Of a stretch of 64,000 bases of DNA, positions 63,890-64,000 are shown piece after piece. The first letter of the stretch is position 1, and each line of letters starts with the position of its first letter. The notes under the pieces are model-generated. The model was not told the origin of the DNA and searched no databases. It saw nothing but the letters and a program-made list of their open reading frames with translations. Made by a program: the position numbers and the translations under genes. The stretch lies in the NCBI RefSeq assembly GCF_014495685.1, contig NZ_JACTVI010000030.1, forward strand, positions 20,239 to 84,238. Direction: 5' to 3'. The stretch is from Streptomyces sp. TRM68367 (GTDB taxonomy: Bacteria > Actinomycetota > Actinomycetes > Streptomycetales > Streptomycetaceae).

Positions 63890-64000
63890 TCCCGCTCTCG
63901 TCCGCTGGCCAGCTTGAAGTGCTCTCCTCCCTTCGCAAGCTCAGGAAGGAGATTCCGCCCTACCTTGCGGTGGGAGGCTTGACGCGGCGAGCGCGCCTGA
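63890..64000 (+). other. Possible coding fragment with different base use at the window edge
   Basis: The plus strand reads LEVLSSLRKLRKEIPPYLAV and GGLTRRARL in one frame running off the window, with codons such as CTT and ATT that are rarer in the genes around it. CGCAAG and CTTGCG form a weak inverted repeat. It could be the start or end of a mobile element or an ordinary gene; too little is visible to say. Confidence 0.25.

Noticed and set aside
1..64000. tRNA, rRNA, CRISPR array or complete insertion sequence
   Set aside because: I looked for T-loop and cloverleaf patterns, regularly spaced repeats, and transposase genes with terminal repeats, and found none convincing.

Overview
The window is a chromosomal segment of a Streptomyces or very close relative. 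It is very G+C-rich, uses G/C-ending codons, has many GTG starts and overlapping start/stop pairs, and carries typical Streptomyces families (DtxR-type DmdR, XRE/DUF397 pairs, futalosine-pathway menaquinone genes, F420-type PPOX protein). From memory, the order dmdR1 - pdxH - 4-coumarate CoA ligase - serC - mqnB/mqnD - murQ follows the S. coelicolor chromosome core, read in one direction. I see no tRNA, rRNA, CRISPR array or complete insertion sequence.

Layout. 1-11 kb: a low-complexity membrane protein cut by the window edge, an NsdA-like helix-turn-helix/TPR regulator, a Prim-Pol-like protein, an ABC exporter pair, an alpha/beta hydrolase lacking its catalytic serine, the iron regulator gene dmdR1 with a long open antisense frame, and a PAS/GAF protein. 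11-15 kb: a candidate structured small RNA, then intact pdxH and a 4-coumarate-type CoA ligase surrounded by broken pieces of citrate synthase, a TetR regulator, an enoyl-CoA hydratase and an acyl-CoA dehydrogenase. 15-30 kb: a large FAD/Fe-S oxidoreductase, a TetR/membrane-protein pair with a double operator, an EamA exporter, serC, a secreted cellulase with a CebR-like operator, and metabolic enzymes, interleaved with more gene fragments. 30-44 kb: a Uma2 nuclease-like protein, a MarR/MFS pair, a purine permease, a CtpE-like P-type ATPase, a sacsin/Hsp90-like ATPase, and an XRE/DUF397 - HATPase - Rpn-like nuclease cluster. 44-53 kb: MFS, DUF2771 lipoprotein, mqnB and mqnD, cold-shock protein, HAD phosphatase, HAAS-type membrane protein and a helicase-associated WYL-like protein. 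53-64 kb: XPB-type helicase, HelD/HelR-like helicase, several small enzymes, and the MurR/RpiR-murQ pair.

The strongest unexpected theme is decay. About a dozen short, clearly homologous but truncated or frameshifted fragments lie between intact genes, often with two unrelated fragments fused at one point. This suggests repeated deletions in this lineage: a putative acyl-CoA catabolic operon has been reduced to its ligase, and a serine-recombinase stub marks a former phage or integrative element. The best candidates for undescribed function are the structured transcript near 11.1-11.3 kb, the nuclease-bearing XRE/DUF397 cluster at 40.5-43.3 kb, and the serine-less hydrolase behind a LexA-like box. 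All coordinates were read by eye and family assignments are from motif recognition, not database searches.
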